The notes under the pieces were generated by a model. It made no database searches. It was not told the origin of the DNA and saw nothing but the letters and a program-made list of their open reading frames with translations. A stretch of 64,000 nt of DNA. Origin: Paraclostridium tenue. GTDB taxonomy: Bacteria > Bacillota > Clostridia > Peptostreptococcales > Peptostreptococcaceae. Position 1 is the stretch's first letter. The number at the start of each line of letters is the position of its first letter. Shown here piece by piece: positions 37,159 to 46,798 of this stretch. The stretch covers positions 120,718-184,717 of the forward strand of contig NZ_JADPFO010000003.1 in the NCBI RefSeq assembly GCF_015668515.1, written 5' to 3'. Both the position numbers and the translations under genes were made by a program.

Positions 37159-37196
37159 ATAAGAATCTTTAATTAATTTAATATAAAAAAATATAT

Positions 37197-37268
37197 TGCT
37201 AGATAAAAATCTTATAAGAAATACATATAAACATTGTATTCACTATAAGATCTTTATCTGGCTTTTTT
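37197..37268. terminator. Bidirectional terminator between MCP and patatin genes
   Basis: Imperfect long arms GCTAGATAAAAATCTTATA and TATAAGATCTTTATCTGGC are followed by TTTTTT on the plus strand. The end overlaps the patatin stop codon. Confidence 0.7.
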
Positions 37269-38124
37269 AGTTTTCAGCTTTATTTATAAAATCTAAAATC
37301 TTATCAGATAGTTCTTTTGCATCATTATAACCATCTTTATATAATGCAGTAAGCTTATCAATATTTTTTTCTATTTGACTAACTTTAACAGGTTTTTTCG
37401 GTCTAATTACAAGAACGTCGCCACTTTGAGATAATTTATTTACTAAATCAAGACTTTTATTATAGTTAATATGTCTAGACTCAATAGCTTTAACAAGTTT
37501 AGGATACTTTTTATACTTTCTTTTTACAATAGAAATAAATTTTTGTTTTCCTTTTCTATAAGTTATATCTCTTGTTAAAACAACTATATTTTTTTTATAA
37601 CCTTGATTTAAAGCATATTCTATAGGAATTGAATCAGTAACTCCACCATCAACTAATTTATAATTATCAATTTCAACTATATTTGCAAACACAGGTATAG
37701 AACAAGATGCTTGCATATAAATAATTTCTTTATTTAAATCTGTAAGTTCAAAATATTCAGGTTTGCCTGTTTCACAATTTGTAGCAACTACTACAAATTT
37801 AGTTTTAGATTTACTAAAAGCATCATAATCATAAATATTTAATTCATTAGGAATTGTATTAAATATAAAATCCATACCAAATATTGAGCCTGTTTTAATT
37901 AAATTACCAAAGCTTAAATATTTTTTATCATTTATATAGTCGATAGTAGCATTGAATGCTCTTTTATATTGTTTCGATATATAAGAAGAAGCATGACAGC
38001 TTCCAGCTGACACTCCAATTGTTATATCTACTTCTATATTTTTTTCTATAAGAAAATCTAACACTCCAGCAGTATATATTCCCCTCATACCGCCACCTTC
38101 TAATATTAATCCTATCTTACTCAT
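37267..38124 (-). CDS. Patatin-like phospholipase (RssA/YjjU type)
   Basis: 285 residues. It has the catalytic Ser-Asp dyad of patatins: oxyanion loop GGGMRGIYTAGVLD (11-23), nucleophile Ser39 in GVSAG, and Asp159 in VDGG. Bacterial members of this length hydrolyse acyl chains from lipids in the cytoplasm or at the membrane. There is no signal peptide. It stands alone on the minus strand, so no pathway can be assigned. Confidence 0.93.
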   Translation of the reverse strand: MSKIGLILEGGGMRGIYTAGVLDFLIEKNIEVDITIGVSAGSCHASSYISKQYKRAFNATIDYINDKKYLSFGNLIKTGSIFGMDFIFNTIPNELNIYDYDAFSKSKTKFVVVATNCETGKPEYFELTDLNKEIIYMQASCSIPVFANIVEIDNYKLVDGGVTDSIPIEYALNQGYKKNIVVLTRDITYRKGKQKFISIVKRKYKKYPKLVKAIESRHINYNKSLDLVNKLSQSGDVLVIRPKKPVKVSQIEKNIDKLTALYKDGYNDAKELSDKILDFINKAEN

Positions 38125-38335
38125 AATTATCCTCTCTTCACTTTAAGTATGCATATAATTTAAAATTAATAGTTATGGTTTTATAACTATTATAGTCCAA
38201 GGCATTTATATTGTCTAGTTTTAAGGATTAGGCTAAAAGCTTAAAAGATAACCGATTAAACCGTATAATTACTATAAGGATAATATATATTAGCGGGAAT
38301 AATGATATACACTTCACTTGAGGAGCAAATAAAAA

Positions 38336-39520
38336 ATGATTAATAATATAAATAAAAATTCATATAATATGAATCCATACATAAAACTACCCACAAAACC
38401 TAATAATGAAGAAATACCTACACAAAGTAAGGTTGAAGACATAGATGTTAAAGATTTTTTTCTAAAAATTAAAGAAGAGTTAAAAAATGTAGAATTAATA
38501 GCTATAAAAATGATTAAAGGAGAACCTCTAACTCCAAAAGAACAACGTCTTATAACTGAAAAATATCCAGATATAAAAAAATTAGTACAACAATCAAAAA
38601 AAGAAATTAAAGATTTAAAAGAAGAAATAAAAAACTGCAAAACAGAAGAAGAAAGGCAACAAGTAATATCAAAAGCAATTAACAATATAAAAGCAATGGA
38701 CAAGAAAGGATTATTATCAGAAGTACAAGTAAAAATAAAAATGGCAGCAGTAAAAGAAGTTGAAAAGTTCTCTCAAAAAATTAATTTAGAAAGCAAAAAA
38801 TCAGAAATAATAGCTACAAAAATAATCAAAGGAGAAAAATTAACTCCTAATGAACAAAAATTTATAACTGAAAAATATCCTGAGGTAAAACAATTTGCAC
38901 AGCAGTCTAAAAAAGAAGTTAAAGTCTTAAAAGAACAAATAAAAAATTGTAAAACAGAAGAAGAAAGACAACAGGTAATATCAAAAGCGATTGACAATAT
39001 AAAAGTAATGGATAAAAAAGGATTATTATCAAAAGTACAAGTAAAAATAAAAATGGCAGTAGTAGAAGAAGTTGAAAAGTTCTCTCAAAAAATTAATTTA
39101 GAAAGTAAAAAAGCAGAGAGAATAGCTACAAAAATGGTAAAAGGAGAAAAACTAACAGCTAGTGAACAAAAATTTATAATTGAGAAGTACCCTGAAATAA
39201 AACAACTAGCAGAGCAATCATTGAAAGAAAGTAAATATTTAAAAGAACAAATAAAAAATTGCAAAACAGATGAAGAAAAACAACAAGTAACATCTAAAGC
39301 AATTGACAATCTGGAGGAAATGTTTAAAAAAGGTATAATATCGCCAATACAATTGAAATTTAAAATGTTAGCAATAGAATCCGTAAAAAATGAGAAAGAA
39401 AATAACAAGTTATTTAATATAAACCCATATGTATATTTAAATCCAGGAGCATTAGTGGATAACTTAACTGGAATATTAATGGTTATAGTAATAATAATTA
39501 TTATTTTATATATAATTTAA
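38336..39520 (+). CDS. Protein with three 103-residue helical repeats and a C-terminal membrane anchor
   Basis: 394 residues, with RBS GAGGAG. After an N-terminus of about 50 residues come three tandem repeats of 103 residues (starting at 55, 158 and 261). Each runs from A-x-K-x-x-KGE-x-LT through TEKYP, QQSKKE, EEERQQVISKA and KGLLS to KINLESKK. All are charged, Lys/Glu-rich and predicted helical. The last 30 residues contain a hydrophobic helix (NLTGILMVIVIIIIILYI) that would anchor it in the membrane with the repeats inside. There is no signal peptide. I do not recognise the family. Confidence 0.8.
   Translation: MINNINKNSYNMNPYIKLPTKPNNEEIPTQSKVEDIDVKDFFLKIKEELKNVELIAIKMIKGEPLTPKEQRLITEKYPDIKKLVQQSKKEIKDLKEEIKNCKTEEERQQVISKAINNIKAMDKKGLLSEVQVKIKMAAVKEVEKFSQKINLESKKSEIIATKIIKGEKLTPNEQKFITEKYPEVKQFAQQSKKEVKVLKEQIKNCKTEEERQQVISKAIDNIKVMDKKGLLSKVQVKIKMAVVEEVEKFSQKINLESKKAERIATKMVKGEKLTASEQKFIIEKYPEIKQLAEQSLKESKYLKEQIKNCKTDEEKQQVTSKAIDNLEEMFKKGIISPIQLKFKMLAIESVKNEKENNKLFNINPYVYLNPGALVDNLTGILMVIVIIIIILYII
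38498..39424 (+). repeat. Three tandem 309-bp coding repeats
   Basis: Units begin at 38498, 38807 and 39116. The segments around GAAGTTGAAAAGTTCTCTC (38758 and 39070) and GAAGAAGAAAG (38647 and 38957) are near identical, which shows recent duplication. Unit 3 is the most diverged. Confidence 0.85.
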
Positions 39521-39713
39521 ATAATATAAAATGATTTAATTATTTATGAAATTAACATATATTATACTTATTATGATTGGAAAATATTAGCGAATAAACA
39601 AATGTATACAAAGATAACTAATTACAAAGAAACCTCTAGAATTACAAATAAAATCCGTATATAAGCATGAGTAATACTATTTTGAGAATTATTTTTTATA
39701 TAGGAGGTTGAGT

Positions 39714-40640
39714 ATGGGATTTTCAGAAAATACAAGTCAAACAAAAATACTTTTGGAATCCGGAACTAATGAACTTGAAATTATGGAATTTACAATTTCA
39801 GGTGAATCATTTGGTATAAATGTAGCAAAAGTTCGTGAAATTATGATGGCACAAGAGATTAAAAAAATGCCAAATGCACATGATGATGTAGAAGGAGTAT
39901 TTAAATCAAGAGATGAAATTATCACTGTAATAGATTTAGGAAAATATTTAAATATTCCTAAAGGTAATGATTCAAGTAAGGATATATTTATCGTTACTCA
40001 CTTTAATAAGTTAAACATTGCATTTCATGTTGATGCAGTAGTTGGTATTCACAGAGTTTCATGGGAGGCCATAAATAAACCAGATAGAGTTATTTATGGA
40101 GGAGATGAAGGTGTTGCAACAGGTATTGCGAAATATAAAGATAAGCTTATAACTATTTTAGATTTTGAAAAAATTGTTGCAGAAATCAGTCCTGAATCTA
40201 GTATTCAATTTGAATCTATACAAAAATTAGGTGAGCGTAAAAATAGTGATAAAACTATTTTAATAGTAGAAGACTCAATGTTACTTTCAAAATTAATCAC
40301 TGAGTGTCTACATAAAGCAGGATATGTAAATACTGTTAAAGCAGATAATGGACAAGAGGCATGGGATTATTTATTAGAAGCTAAAACTTCAGGTGATCCA
40401 ATTGAAGCACATGTTTCTTGTATAGTATCAGATATTGAAATGCCGTTAATGGATGGTCATAGATTAACAAAACTTGTTAAAGAAGATAGTGTTCTTAAGC
40501 AAATACCAGTAATTTTATTCTCTTCTTTAATAAGTGAAGAAATACATGTTAAAGGTAAAGCACTTGGTGCAGATGAACAAATAACTAAACCAGAGATAGC
40601 TAATCTTGTTAGTATTATTGATAGGTTAACGGAAAAATAA
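39714..40640 (+). CDS. cheV: CheV-type chemotaxis coupling protein
   Basis: 308 residues from ATG 39714 (AGGAGG upstream). The N-terminal CheW domain (about 15-160: EIMEFTISGESFGINVAKVR, DVEGVFKSRDEIITVIDLGK, IAFHVDAVVGIHRVSW) is fused to a receiver domain (about 180-305: ILIVEDSM, CIVSDIEMPLMDG, PVILFSSL, KPEI). CheV couples receptors to CheA and adapts by phosphorylation. With the chemoreceptor at 35092 it forms a detached part of the chemotaxis system. The central che operon must be elsewhere. Confidence 0.94.
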   Translation: MGFSENTSQTKILLESGTNELEIMEFTISGESFGINVAKVREIMMAQEIKKMPNAHDDVEGVFKSRDEIITVIDLGKYLNIPKGNDSSKDIFIVTHFNKLNIAFHVDAVVGIHRVSWEAINKPDRVIYGGDEGVATGIAKYKDKLITILDFEKIVAEISPESSIQFESIQKLGERKNSDKTILIVEDSMLLSKLITECLHKAGYVNTVKADNGQEAWDYLLEAKTSGDPIEAHVSCIVSDIEMPLMDGHRLTKLVKEDSVLKQIPVILFSSLISEEIHVKGKALGADEQITKPEIANLVSIIDRLTEK

Positions 40641-40696
40641 AGTTTTAAAAATGAAGTTTATGAAATTAAATTTTTATTAAAAGATTAAATTAATAA

Positions 40697-40752
40697 ATAA
40701 AAAAGGATATATATCCACAGTTACATAATGTGAGTATATATCCTTTTTTTAT
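40697..40752. terminator. Bidirectional terminator
   Basis: AAAAAAGGATATATATCC opposite ATATATCCTTTTTT, between the converging cheV and MFS genes. Confidence 0.8.
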
Positions 40753-40753
40753 T

Positions 40754-42175
40754 TTATTCTAATATTAAATTTTCATTATCTACTTTTTTAGATTTTATTT
40801 TTTTATCTTTTACATATATTAATGATATTACTAATCCAACTAATACTAATATAGTTGCAGATCTAAAAGCTGCATCCATACCGGCTATGTCCGAAATTAC
40901 TTTAGAATTACTTAGACTATGCTTTGTAACACTTGTCATTATAGAAATAAATACCGATGAACCTATTGCTCCCGCAACTTGTCTAAGTGTTGAACCAATA
41001 GCACTACCATCTGCTATTTCTGATGACTTAAGTGAATTAAGCCCCCAAGTTGTAATTGGCATTAGTAAAAGTGTTATTCCTAGCATTCTAAATGAATACA
41101 TAATAGTTAACATTAAAATTGATGTTGTTTCACTTAAATTTGAAAATGAAAATGTTCCTATTGCTAAGCATACAAATCCTGATATAGCTAAGATTCTTAC
41201 CCCATGTTTATCAAGTATACGTCCTGATATTGGACTTAATAAAGACATAAGTATTGAACCTGGAAGCATAACTAATCCTGGAATCATAGCTGACATCTTT
41301 CTTGTTGATTGTATATATAAGGATAAAATCATAGTTGCAGATGTAAATGATGCATATAAAATCATTAGTATTATAACTGATATTACAAGTTGCTTACTTT
41401 TAAGTACTCTAAGGTTTAAAAGAGGTGAGTTTACTTTAAATTGTCTTATTATAAATAATATAAGTGATATAATTCCAACTGTTATTGGTATATATGTTAA
41501 AGGATTTGATATGCTATAAGCTCCAATATTTGAAACTCCGATTAATAATCCTCCAAATCCGAACGTTGATAATATTAATGATATGAATTCAAGTTTAGAC
41601 TTTTTAGTTTCTGTAACATTTTTTAAGGTAAAGTGTGCAAATATAATATCTAATATTGCAATAAATCCTAATATATAAAATAATATTCTCCAGCCAAAGT
41701 TATCAATTACATATCCAGATGCTGTTGGTCCAATCGCTGGAGCAACTCCAACTACAAAACCATATATACCCATAGCAGTACCTCTTTCTTCTTTAGGATA
41801 TAGGCTTATCATTGAAACTTGAACCAACTGCATAATTATTCCTGCACCCATAGCTTGAGAAATTCTAGATACAATTAATAATGAAAAGTTTTTAGTAAAT
41901 ATAGATATTGCACATCCTATAAAAAATAGTGACATAGCGCTTATATATAATTTTCTAGTGGGAAAATTACTTATTAAATATGCTGTTGCAGGAATCATTA
42001 CACCTAAAACTAGCATATAAACTGATGTTAACCACTGAGCTGTATCTGCAGTTACAGAAAAGTCATGCATAATACTTGGTAGTGCTGAAGTTAGTACAGT
42101 TTGAGCAAGCCCCGTTAAAAAGGAACCTAGCATTAGTACCAAAACTATTAAATTTCTTGCTTTTTTATTCTCCAC
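40754..42175 (-). CDS. MFS drug exporter, DHA2 (EmrB/QacA) type
   Basis: 473 residues with a GTG start (AGGAGATGA upstream on the minus strand), overlapping the TetR gene by 11 bases. Fourteen helices are expected. DHA2 features: FLTGLAQTVLTSALPSIMHD, TAQWLTSVYMLVLGVMIPAT, RISQAMGAGIIMQLVQVS, and motif C GFVVGVAPAIGPTASGYVID. It exports drugs or toxic metabolites with protons. The overlap shows co-translation with its regulator. Confidence 0.93.
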   Translation of the reverse strand: MENKKARNLIVLVLMLGSFLTGLAQTVLTSALPSIMHDFSVTADTAQWLTSVYMLVLGVMIPATAYLISNFPTRKLYISAMSLFFIGCAISIFTKNFSLLIVSRISQAMGAGIIMQLVQVSMISLYPKEERGTAMGIYGFVVGVAPAIGPTASGYVIDNFGWRILFYILGFIAILDIIFAHFTLKNVTETKKSKLEFISLILSTFGFGGLLIGVSNIGAYSISNPLTYIPITVGIISLILFIIRQFKVNSPLLNLRVLKSKQLVISVIILMILYASFTSATMILSLYIQSTRKMSAMIPGLVMLPGSILMSLLSPISGRILDKHGVRILAISGFVCLAIGTFSFSNLSETTSILMLTIMYSFRMLGITLLLMPITTWGLNSLKSSEIADGSAIGSTLRQVAGAIGSSVFISIMTSVTKHSLSNSKVISDIAGMDAAFRSATILVLVGLVISLIYVKDKKIKSKKVDNENLILE

Positions 42176-43055
42176 TTCTTATGTCATCTCCTAATTTTGA
42201 TGTTAATCTGTTTAATTTTTTTGTATATTCTTTTATAGATTCTTGTTTTTCTAAGTATGCTATCATAGCATCCATAGTTAATGAATTATAATTGCCTAAA
42301 TTAAATTCTTCTTCTATTTTTACAACTGCTTCAGATAATTTTTCATTTTTATCTAATTTAATGCACTCTTTTATAGAATAAAGTACATTTAAAAATGCAT
42401 CTTTTATAGAATCTTTATAATTACTTTCACCAATCTCATCTATAGAATAGAATATATTTTTATTTATAGTACTTTTGTTTTGTTTTAAATTTTCTATATT
42501 TAAATTTATTTGTTTATTTATAAATTCAAATATATAGTCTACACTAATATTTCTTTTATTTATTTTCATAACAAGATTAAATTCATGAACTATACTATCA
42601 ATAACAAATATTAACTCCCATAAAAAAGGGTTTATATCTTCCCCATAAACTAATATCAAAGGGGTTTTATAGGAATTTATAATATTAGATTTTATTTTAC
42701 TTTTTATCTTTAATATAGGTATTCCTTTAATTTCTGAAAACTCTCCTAAAATATGAGAATTAAAAGATTGATTACATTTTAAATAGTCCAATACAAGTTT
42801 TATTTTTTCTTTTAACTTTTCAATAGGAGCCTTTGTATCATCTGTATCTATTAACACAGATGAATTAGAAAAGTTTTTATCTAAGTAATCTAAAATTTCT
42901 AAAACTAAATCTTCTTTTGTTGGAAAATATTTATAAAATGTAGATTTAGATATTTTACATTCTTTAACAATATCATCTATTGATGTGTACCTAACACCGT
43001 GATCATTAAAATATTTTTGTGCAACTTGTATAATAACTTCTTTTTTATTAGTCAT
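42165..43055 (-). CDS. TetR-family regulator of the MFS exporter
   Basis: 296 residues, long for TetR (usually about 190-220). The N-terminal HTH is clear: KKEVIIQVAQKYFNDHGVRY, TSIDDIVKECKISKSTFYKYFPTKEDL. The ligand domain is extended with a second C-terminal helical part (about 200-296, IGESNYKDSIKDAFLNVLYS) not seen in short members. It is the first gene of a two-gene unit with the exporter. Four TACTA repeats in its 5' leader are likely binding sites for autoregulation. Confidence 0.92.
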   Translation of the reverse strand: MTNKKEVIIQVAQKYFNDHGVRYTSIDDIVKECKISKSTFYKYFPTKEDLVLEILDYLDKNFSNSSVLIDTDDTKAPIEKLKEKIKLVLDYLKCNQSFNSHILGEFSEIKGIPILKIKSKIKSNIINSYKTPLILVYGEDINPFLWELIFVIDSIVHEFNLVMKINKRNISVDYIFEFINKQINLNIENLKQNKSTINKNIFYSIDEIGESNYKDSIKDAFLNVLYSIKECIKLDKNEKLSEAVVKIEEEFNLGNYNSLTMDAMIAYLEKQESIKEYTKKLNRLTSKLGDDIRSGE

Positions 43056-43076
43056 AATTCACCTCTTTATTATAAG

Positions 43077-43146
43077 TACTATAAATTACTAAACGATACT
43101 ACAAAGTACTAGATTAGATTATATTTGATTTTTTTATTGATGTCAA
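43077..43146 (-). promoter_or_regulatory. TetR-MFS promoter and four-copy operator-like array
   Basis: On the minus strand there is a consensus promoter: TTGACA (43141-43146), 17 bases, TATAAT (43118-43123). Right after it, four copies of TACTA (plus strand) lie at 43077, 43087, 43097 and 43107, with an exact 10-base period (one helical turn). The array covers the expected transcription start and leader. Confidence 0.7.
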
Positions 43147-43275
43147 TTTTTATATAAGTACTGAAAAGTATAAAAAAATATTATCTTAGCTATGTCATAA
43201 GTAATATTATTAATTAATACAATTTGTATTGAGTTAAGTTTTAATTCATTAATTAATAATTAAGGGTGGTGTTTT

Positions 43276-44184
43276 ATGTATCCAGTTTATAAAAGTATAA
43301 CTACAAAGGAAAAATGTGAAAAAGTAAAAGTATCATTTCCACCTCAACATCAAAATTGCCAACCTGGATTTGAGTATATTATGATGCCAAGACCTATATC
43401 TGATAATCCTTCTTATAAAGGAAGTTGTAAATTACAAGATAAAGTTGCAATTATTACGGGAGGAGATAGTGGAATTGGAAGGGCTGTAGCTTATGCATTT
43501 GCTAAAGAAGGTGCAGATGTTGTTATTTCACATCTTTGTGAAGACAAAGATGCAAATGAAACTAAAGCTTATGTAGAATGTTTAGGCAGAAAATGTTTAT
43601 TAGTACCTGGAGATTTAAGAGATGAAGAAATGTCTAAGACAGTTGTTGAAAAAGCTATAGAATGCTTTGGAAAAATTGATATATTAGTTAATAATCATGC
43701 AGTACAGTTTGTTCAAAATAGTATACTAGATATTACATCAGAACAATTAGATACTACTTTTAAAACTAATGTATATCCTTTTTTTTATATGACAAAAGCA
43801 GTACTCCCATATTTGAAAAAAGGATCATCTATAATTAACACAACTTCTATTACAGCATATCAAGGAGAGCCACTACTTATAGATTACAGTGCAACTAAAG
43901 GAGCAATACTAGCTTTTACTAGATCACTTTCTCAATCATTAGTAGATAAAGGCATAAGAGTAAATGGAGTTGCCCCAGGTCCAATTTGGACTCCATTAAT
44001 TCCATCTTCTTTTTCTGCTGAGCAGGTAGAAACTTTTGGTAGTGGAACAAGTAAAGTTCCTATGAATAGGGCAGGGCAACCATTTGAAGTTGCTACTAGC
44101 TATGTATTTTTAGCAAGTGATGATTCTAGATATATGTCAGGTCAAGTTCTTCATCCTAATGGTGGAACTATAGTAGGTTCTTAA
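43276..44184 (+). CDS. SDR-family oxidoreductase (YhdF/YdaD group)
   Basis: 302 residues. Short-chain dehydrogenase with an N-terminal extension typical of the general-stress SDR group (FPPQHQNCQPGFEYIMMPRP). Cofactor motif TGGDSGIGRA, NNHAVQ, catalytic Ser (NTTSITAYQG), YSATK with Tyr/Lys, and the PGPIWTPLIP segment. It reduces an aldehyde or ketone with NAD(P)H. In Bacillus such proteins are stress-induced. Here it stands alone, with its own terminator. Confidence 0.93.
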   Translation: MYPVYKSITTKEKCEKVKVSFPPQHQNCQPGFEYIMMPRPISDNPSYKGSCKLQDKVAIITGGDSGIGRAVAYAFAKEGADVVISHLCEDKDANETKAYVECLGRKCLLVPGDLRDEEMSKTVVEKAIECFGKIDILVNNHAVQFVQNSILDITSEQLDTTFKTNVYPFFYMTKAVLPYLKKGSSIINTTSITAYQGEPLLIDYSATKGAILAFTRSLSQSLVDKGIRVNGVAPGPIWTPLIPSSFSAEQVETFGSGTSKVPMNRAGQPFEVATSYVFLASDDSRYMSGQVLHPNGGTIVGS

Positions 44185-44237
44185 ATTAAATAATATATAG
44201 TTTAATAAAAAATTTATAGATTAATATTGTTTCTAGC

Positions 44238-44278
44238 AAAAAGAAGTAATTATTGTATATAATTACTTCTTTTTTATT
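44238..44278 (+). terminator. Terminator after the SDR gene
   Basis: AAAAGAAGTAATTAT opposite ATAATTACTTCTTTT and a T-run. Confidence 0.9.
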
Positions 44279-44473
44279 TTTAGTATATAAATTAAATATA
44301 GGATTATAAAATTTTAATAATCTAGTTTATTGTGTGTAACAAAAGCAAATAACTTAAATTGCTTCTGTTTAAGAATGTTTATTTAGTGGTAAATTCATAA
44401 TATAAGGTTTTAATTTACATATAATTGTTATTAAAATAACAATTAATTGGATATTTTAATAGGAGGATACGAA

Positions 44474-45595
44474 ATGATAGACAGTGAAACTAGGGTAAAG
44501 ATAAAAGAAGATGCGAGAAAACAACTAAACACAAATAAAAATGCAATGACTATAGCTACTGTAATAGTTGGGTTAATAGCTTTAATTCCTCAAATTTTAA
44601 GTGAATATATAGTAACATCTTATAAAATCTGTATTTTAATAAACAGTATTATAATTCTTGTAGAAACACCCTTAGTGATAGGATTAAATATTATATCCTT
44701 GGACTGTATGAAAGGAGAGAAGGTAAAAGTCAAAGATATATTAAAAGGATTTGATAGATTATATCAAGCATATGGTTCTATGTTAATTCAATATGTTATA
44801 GCTTTTATACTTACAATACCTCTTGCATTAGTTCCAATAATTTTATTAGATAGTAGCTTTGTAGCTATATCCTTTATGTCTATCATAACAGGAATAGCAA
44901 GTATATTCTTCTTTGCTATATTTTCTCAAACAGAATTTATAATTGCAGACAAAAAGGATATTAGTATTTTAGATTCAATCAAAAAATCAATAGATATGAT
45001 AAAAGGACATATATTGGATTACTTAATATTTACATTAAGTTTTATTGGATGGATACTTTTAGTAGCATTTACATTTGGGATAGCATATATTTGGGTTGGT
45101 CCGTACATGCAAATGTCATATGCTAATTTTTATAAATACATAAAAGAAGATAAATTAAATAATTATAAAAAATCAAAAAATAAAAGTTTATTTATAGGAA
45201 TTTTAATAGGTATATTACTATGTGGATATACAGTAGTAGAAGAAAGTATAAAAAATGAATTAGCAACACCGAAAGTAATTAAAAATGTATTAAATGAAAA
45301 TAATTTAAAACTTATAAGTTCAGATGAAGAAACTGATTATTACATAACAGATAAGGAACGTAAGACTTTCAATATAAATAACGAGGATTATTTAACTAAA
45401 TATACTGTAATAGTAAAAAATCATCCATTAAATTTAAAAAAATACAATAATACAGATTCAACAGTTTTATATATAATAACTGATGGCAATAAAGTTTTAG
45501 GTATAAGTTGTGAACCATATGATTCAAAAGAAAAAGTAGATAATCATAATACAATTTTAGGGAGATATGATATAAAAGGAAATGCGCTAAAGTAA
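44474..45595 (+). CDS. DUF975 membrane protein with C-terminal outer domain
   Basis: 373 residues from ATG 44474 (AGGAGG). The N-terminal 225 residues are a DUF975 protein: IKEDARKQLNTN, several membrane helices, LNIISLDCMKGEKVKVKDIL, DSIKKSIDMIKGHILDYL, and YIWVGPYMQMSYANFYKY. A further helix (about 240-260, SLFIGILIGILLCGYTVV) leads to a soluble domain of about 110 residues that most DUF975 proteins lack. The function is unknown. Confidence 0.85.
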   Translation: MIDSETRVKIKEDARKQLNTNKNAMTIATVIVGLIALIPQILSEYIVTSYKICILINSIIILVETPLVIGLNIISLDCMKGEKVKVKDILKGFDRLYQAYGSMLIQYVIAFILTIPLALVPIILLDSSFVAISFMSIITGIASIFFFAIFSQTEFIIADKKDISILDSIKKSIDMIKGHILDYLIFTLSFIGWILLVAFTFGIAYIWVGPYMQMSYANFYKYIKEDKLNNYKKSKNKSLFIGILIGILLCGYTVVEESIKNELATPKVIKNVLNENNLKLISSDEETDYYITDKERKTFNINNEDYLTKYTVIVKNHPLNLKKYNNTDSTVLYIITDGNKVLGISCEPYDSKEKVDNHNTILGRYDIKGNALK

Positions 45596-45627
45596 ATTAA
45601 TATTTTTAAATAATTAGTATATAAATA

Positions 45628-45676
45628 AAAACTCTATGATCAAAGTATTTAAATACTTTGATCATAGAGTTTTTTG
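45628..45676. terminator. Perfect 46-bp palindromic terminator
   Basis: AAAACTCTATGATCAAAGTA and its exact complement flank ATTTAAAT-like centre bases, with TTTTTT following. Confidence 0.9.
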
Positions 45677-45860
45677 TTTTATATATGTAAAAGAAATTGA
45701 TCCTTATGTTAATAAAATATGGAAATTAATTAACGTAAGACTAATTTATATAAAAATAAATATTTAAATAATAGATTTATCATACAATTTTGTAAAATAG
45801 AAATAATATAATAAGTGCAAAACTAAGATATATATACATAATTCGGTGGTGAAGTATAAT

Positions 45861-46580
45861 ATGAGTAAAGTATCTAAAAGAGGATTTGACGAAAATGATA
45901 CAAGATGGTTTTCTGATAAAGAACTAATACGTTTAAAAAAAGCTAAAGAAGAAATCGAATGGTTAATAAATAGAGAATACAAAATAGAACAAGTAGTAAA
46001 TTTTGTAGGAGATAAATATCAATTTTCAAAAAGACAAAGAGATGCGTTAAAAAGATCAATATGTTGTTATAAAAATAAATTAATAAGAAGTTCAAAAAAG
46101 CTTTCTATAGATAACATAAGCAAAGGTCCTATATACATAGATGGATTTAATTTAATAATAACTCTTGAAGTTGCATTATCTGGAGGAACATTAATTATAG
46201 GTAGTGATGGAAATATTAGAGATTTAGCAGGTCTTAGAGGCACTTATAAAATTATTGATAAAACCGATGAAGCGCTAAAGTTAATTGGGAAGTTTTTAAA
46301 AAAACATAATTGTAAAGAAATAAAATTTTACTTAGATGAACCAGTATCTAATTCAGGAAATTTAAAGTATAAAATACTTGATTATGCTAAATACTGTGAT
46401 ATTGATACAAAAGTTGAGCTAGTAAATAATGCAGATGTTGTTTTAGAAAAATTGGGAAGAGTAGTTAGCAGTGATGCAGTTATAATTGATAAATGTGAAA
46501 GTTATTTTAATTTGGCTAGAAGTATAATTGAAGAATATATAAAAGATGCTAACATAATTGATTTAGAAGGACTAAGTTAA
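45861..46580 (+). CDS. DUF434/DUF5616 protein
   Basis: 239 residues from ATG 45861 (GGTGGTGA about 10 bases upstream). An upstream GTG at 45846 lies within that site. The N-terminal part (FVGDKYQFSKRQRDALKRSI) and the central GPIYIDGFNLIITLEVALSG with GNIRDLAGLRGTYK match DUF434-containing proteins. The acidic residues in YIDGFN and the later VIIDKCES suggest a PIN/NYN-like nuclease fold, but this is inference. No neighbour helps to assign it. Confidence 0.8.
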   Translation: MSKVSKRGFDENDTRWFSDKELIRLKKAKEEIEWLINREYKIEQVVNFVGDKYQFSKRQRDALKRSICCYKNKLIRSSKKLSIDNISKGPIYIDGFNLIITLEVALSGGTLIIGSDGNIRDLAGLRGTYKIIDKTDEALKLIGKFLKKHNCKEIKFYLDEPVSNSGNLKYKILDYAKYCDIDTKVELVNNADVVLEKLGRVVSSDAVIIDKCESYFNLARSIIEEYIKDANIIDLEGLS

Positions 46581-46602
46581 TAACTTAATCCTTTTTTTTA
46601 TT
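46568..46602 (+). terminator. Terminator after the DUF434 gene
   Basis: AGGACTAAGTT / AACTTAATCCT arms (one mismatch), overlapping the stop codon, then TTTTTTT. Confidence 0.75.
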
Positions 46603-46798
46603 TATTTCATTTTAGATTTATTAATTAAATTAACAAAACTTAATATATTGAAAAAATTAATTAACATAATGATTAATGCAGATTTTCAATATTTCTAAAT
46701 ATATAGAAATAAACGTTTTCTGTTATCTTTATTTAGTCAAGGGTATAAAAATAAATGTACAGATAATTGCTGTATAAAAACTTAAGGAGGTGTTTGAG

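Noticed and set aside
38773..39408. Open frames on the minus strand opposite the 103-residue repeats
   Set aside because: They recur with the same period as the repeats and have no RBS. They are mirror frames of the real gene.
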